NCBI GenBank assembly: GCA_038405045.1
Contig: JBBZIV010000001.1
Coordinates: 558,001-622,000 of the forward strand
Source: Sporobacter sp038405045
GTDB lineage: Bacteria; Bacillota; Clostridia; Oscillospirales; Oscillospiraceae
Direction: 5' to 3'
DNA length: 64,000 bases
A program made the position numbers and the translations under genes. The notes below the pieces were generated by a model. That model saw nothing but the letters and a program-made list of their open reading frames with translations, was not told the origin of the DNA and ran no database searches. Of the stretch, positions 62,540 to 64,000 are shown piece after piece (position 1 is the stretch's first letter; every line of letters begins with the position of its first letter).

Positions 62540-63403
62540 ATGCGTTTTGGAATTGCGCTGTCTGGCGGGGGCACACGCGGTGCGGCACACGTTGGCGTTC
62601 TGTGTGCCTTGGAGGAAGCCGGGCTTTTGCCGACGGCAGTCGCCGGAACGAGCGCCGGCAGCCTAGTCGCCGGGCTGTATGCATTAGGCTATACGCCGAG
62701 CAGCATGAAGGAGATTATTTTAAAACTCAGTAAATCGGGCCCGTCACTCATGGACGCGGATTATTTTGGGATTCTCCGATCTGTATTGCAGCTGTTTGGC
62801 AAGAAGCGCATGACATTTTCAGGTTTTATTAAAGGCGATAAACTGGAGAAGTATTTGGAGGGGTTAGCTGGCGGCAAAAAAATGACAGACCTTCGTATGT
62901 TAACCGTCATCGCAGCCGTTGACCTCATCAGCAGGAAGACAATTGCATATTCAAATAATATGGCGAAGGCTGTGCAAATGCCAAACGTCATCTGGAAATC
63001 AGACGTCCAAATCAGCGCGGCTATGCGAGCCTCCTCTGCCGTTCCCGCCGTCTTTCAGCCGAAGAAGCTGGACGGGATGCTCCTTGTTGACGGCGGGGTG
63101 ACAGATATAGTACCTGTTGACCTGCTCATTGCCGCCGGAGAAAAAAACGTTCTGGGCGTTGATGTGAACACATCCACCCCTATGAAGGCTGACGGCAACA
63201 TTTTTGATGTCTGCAATCAGTCCTTATCCATCCTGATGAGCTGCCTGAGCGGTTACAGGACGAGCGGCGAAAAGCTTTCCTTAGTCCCGCTTCTGCCAGA
63301 TACGGCCGGTCTTTTGACCTTTGAACAGATGACGGCCTGTCTTGACGCGGGCTATGAGTCGGCGAAAAAAATGGTGCCTGAAATTCGGCGTGTGTTTTCA
63401 TAA
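62540..63403 (+). CDS. patatin-like phospholipase
   Basis: 287 residues. Oxyanion hole GIALSGGGTRGAAHVGVL at residues 5-22, nucleophile Ser in GTSAGS near 42, and catalytic Asp in VDGGVTDIVPV near 185: the complete Ser-Asp dyad of bacterial patatins (RssA/YlbK type). It hydrolyses acyl esters, probably membrane phospholipids or thioesters, in the cytoplasm. Start ATG 62540 with AAAGGGGG 8 bp upstream; GTG 62537 is in frame directly before it. Confidence 0.92.
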   Translation: MRFGIALSGGGTRGAAHVGVLCALEEAGLLPTAVAGTSAGSLVAGLYALGYTPSSMKEIILKLSKSGPSLMDADYFGILRSVLQLFGKKRMTFSGFIKGDKLEKYLEGLAGGKKMTDLRMLTVIAAVDLISRKTIAYSNNMAKAVQMPNVIWKSDVQISAAMRASSAVPAVFQPKKLDGMLLVDGGVTDIVPVDLLIAAGEKNVLGVDVNTSTPMKADGNIFDVCNQSLSILMSCLSGYRTSGEKLSLVPLLPDTAGLLTFEQMTACLDAGYESAKKMVPEIRRVFS

Positions 63404-63410
63404 AAAAGCC

Positions 63411-63430
63411 CCGCCCGTTCAGGGCGAGGC
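63411..63430 (-). terminator. terminator at the end of the DUF4180 gene
   Basis: 10-bp stem within 63410-63431 with one G-U pair on the minus strand, followed by TTTTTT (plus 63402-63407). It overlaps the DUF4180 stop codon and may also act on converging patatin transcripts. Confidence 0.65.
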
Positions 63431-63778
63431 TGTCAGAGCCGTCATCGCATCATCCAGACTTCGTTTAAAATAGACGAGACGGCCTTTGTTGCACTCATAA
63501 ATAAAATCTTTGAGGCTTTGGCTTGTATATTGTGAAAAATCGCCGACGATGGCAAGCTTCATCCGGTAATTTGAAAATTTCTGCAAAACATCACCGGCGA
63601 AGCCTGTTTTGAGGTCAAAAAAGATTTCCGGAAGGCTCTCTTTGTAGAGGACAAGTCCGCAGGCATTTGACCCGTATGTCGCCGTCGCAAGCAGGTCGAG
63701 GACATCGGAAATAGTGCCGATGTTCGTCGTAAAATCACAAACAGCCACTCTGACGCCATTATTTTCGACTGTCTTCAT
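63419..63778 (-). CDS. DUF4180 domain protein
   Basis: 119 residues, the whole length of DUF4180. Family-type pieces are ISDVLDLLATATYGSNACGLVLYKESLPEIFFDLKTGFAGD (position-specific core) and FSNYRMKLAIVGDFSQYTSQSLKDFIYECNKGR. Function unknown; related to STAS-like folds by appearance. AGGAGG precedes the ATG, and the start overlaps the stop of the upstream hydrolase gene by 4 bp, so the two are co-translated. Confidence 0.87.
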   Translation of the reverse strand: MKTVENNGVRVAVCDFTTNIGTISDVLDLLATATYGSNACGLVLYKESLPEIFFDLKTGFAGDVLQKFSNYRMKLAIVGDFSQYTSQSLKDFIYECNKGRLVYFKRSLDDAMTALTASP

Positions 63779-63999
63779 GGCGATGCCTCCTTTTGAAGAA
63801 ATGGGATGAAATAGTCGGACGCATTTAAGATTATATGTCCTGTATTCGGGAGCAGATGAACTTCTGTATGCGGCAGGTTTTCGCTGATTCTCCGTGCCGC
63901 CCCGGGTGCGTCAAGCATAACGTCGTTTTCACCGCTAATGAACAAAACGGGCATTACAAGCCTTCTAAGCTGGTCATCTGTGAATACCGGCAGTATGTC
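63775..63999 (-). CDS. alpha/beta hydrolase, C-terminal part only
   Basis: The gene runs off the right edge; 74 C-terminal residues are visible. MPVLFISGENDVMLDA holds the acid residue (Asp) and LLPNTGHIILN the catalytic His of an alpha/beta hydrolase. The nucleophile Ser is outside the window. It shares ATGA with the DUF4180 start. Substrate unknown. Confidence 0.82.
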   Translation of the reverse strand, partial: DILPVFTDDQLRRLVMPVLFISGENDVMLDAPGAARRISENLPHTEVHLLPNTGHIILNASDYFIPFLQKEASP

Positions 64000-64000
64000 C

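Noticed and set aside
61587..63403. Prophage lysis module
   Set aside because: The DUF1906 protein is lysozyme-like, but no holin, tail, capsid or integrase gene is present around it.

Overview
The window looks like chromosome from an anaerobic, spore-forming Bacillota, probably class Clostridia and close to the Oscillospiraceae. Reasons: a Leu T-box in front of leuA, a perfect CIRCE element at groES-groEL, the ylxM-ffh-rpsP-khpA-rimM-trmD operon, yqeG, ylmC/ymxH, DUF951 and CD1247-type genes, strong AGGAGG ribosome binding sites, frequent TTG/GTG starts, and fermentative enzymes such as IorAB, NfnAB and lysine 2,3-aminomutase. No rRNA genes, CRISPR arrays, insertion sequences or prophage modules were seen, and there is a single tRNA gene. 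The taxonomic placement is inferred from gene content.

Layout. 1-6.7 kb: end of an acyl-CoA synthetase gene, a sodium:solute symporter, then an iorA-iorB-paaK-ACT operon for oxidising aryl-pyruvates to aryl-acetyl-CoA. 6.8-11 kb: aminotransferase, cysteine desulfurase, purB and an HPr-like protein. 11-13.4 kb (minus): NfnAB transhydrogenase. 13.4-17 kb (minus): the SRP/ribosome maturation operon. 17-19.4 kb: ylmC, then rpsB-tsf. 19.5-22.2 kb (minus): T-box leuA and nth. 22.2-33.7 kb: glyA, rarA, DUF951, yqeG, an aminopeptidase P-type enzyme, efp, a CD1247-like protein, a P-type ATPase homologue without its metal motif, a tiny spore-type protein on the minus strand, yebC and a diguanylate cyclase. 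33.8-39.8 kb (minus): groESL, a lipid kinase, an rRNA methyltransferase, and a smr-folA-thymidylate synthase-like operon.

39.9-47.8 kb is more accessory: tRNA-Ser(CGA), a VanR/VanS/VanZ/VanY-like cluster without vanHAX, a Ku-LigD end-joining pair, and a LysM protein. 47.9-52.3 kb: an MMPL (RND-type) exporter with a YhgE-like partner and a divergent TetR-type regulator. 52.4-64 kb: Ppx/GppA phosphatase; ablA-ablB for the osmolyte N-acetyl-beta-lysine behind a terminator-like leader; a DUF134-Mrp-NifX metal/Fe-S cluster; an isochorismatase-type hydrolase; an MgtA-type ATPase; YmaF; a DUF1906+SLH protein; a patatin-type lipase; DUF4180; and the end of an alpha/beta hydrolase.

The most unusual signals are: (1) a 43-residue Gln/Asn-rich protein behind a near-consensus forespore sigma-G promoter; (2) the hairpin-plus-poly-U leader of ablA; (3) a 15-bp box shared by the two Van-like transcription units; (4) a P1B-like ATPase with Val-Tyr-Ser in place of Cys-Pro-Cys; (5) a divergent thymidylate synthase paired with DHFR; and (6) twin palindromes 40 bp apart around the DUF134 promoter. 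All homology calls rest on motifs and gene order read by eye; no database search was run.
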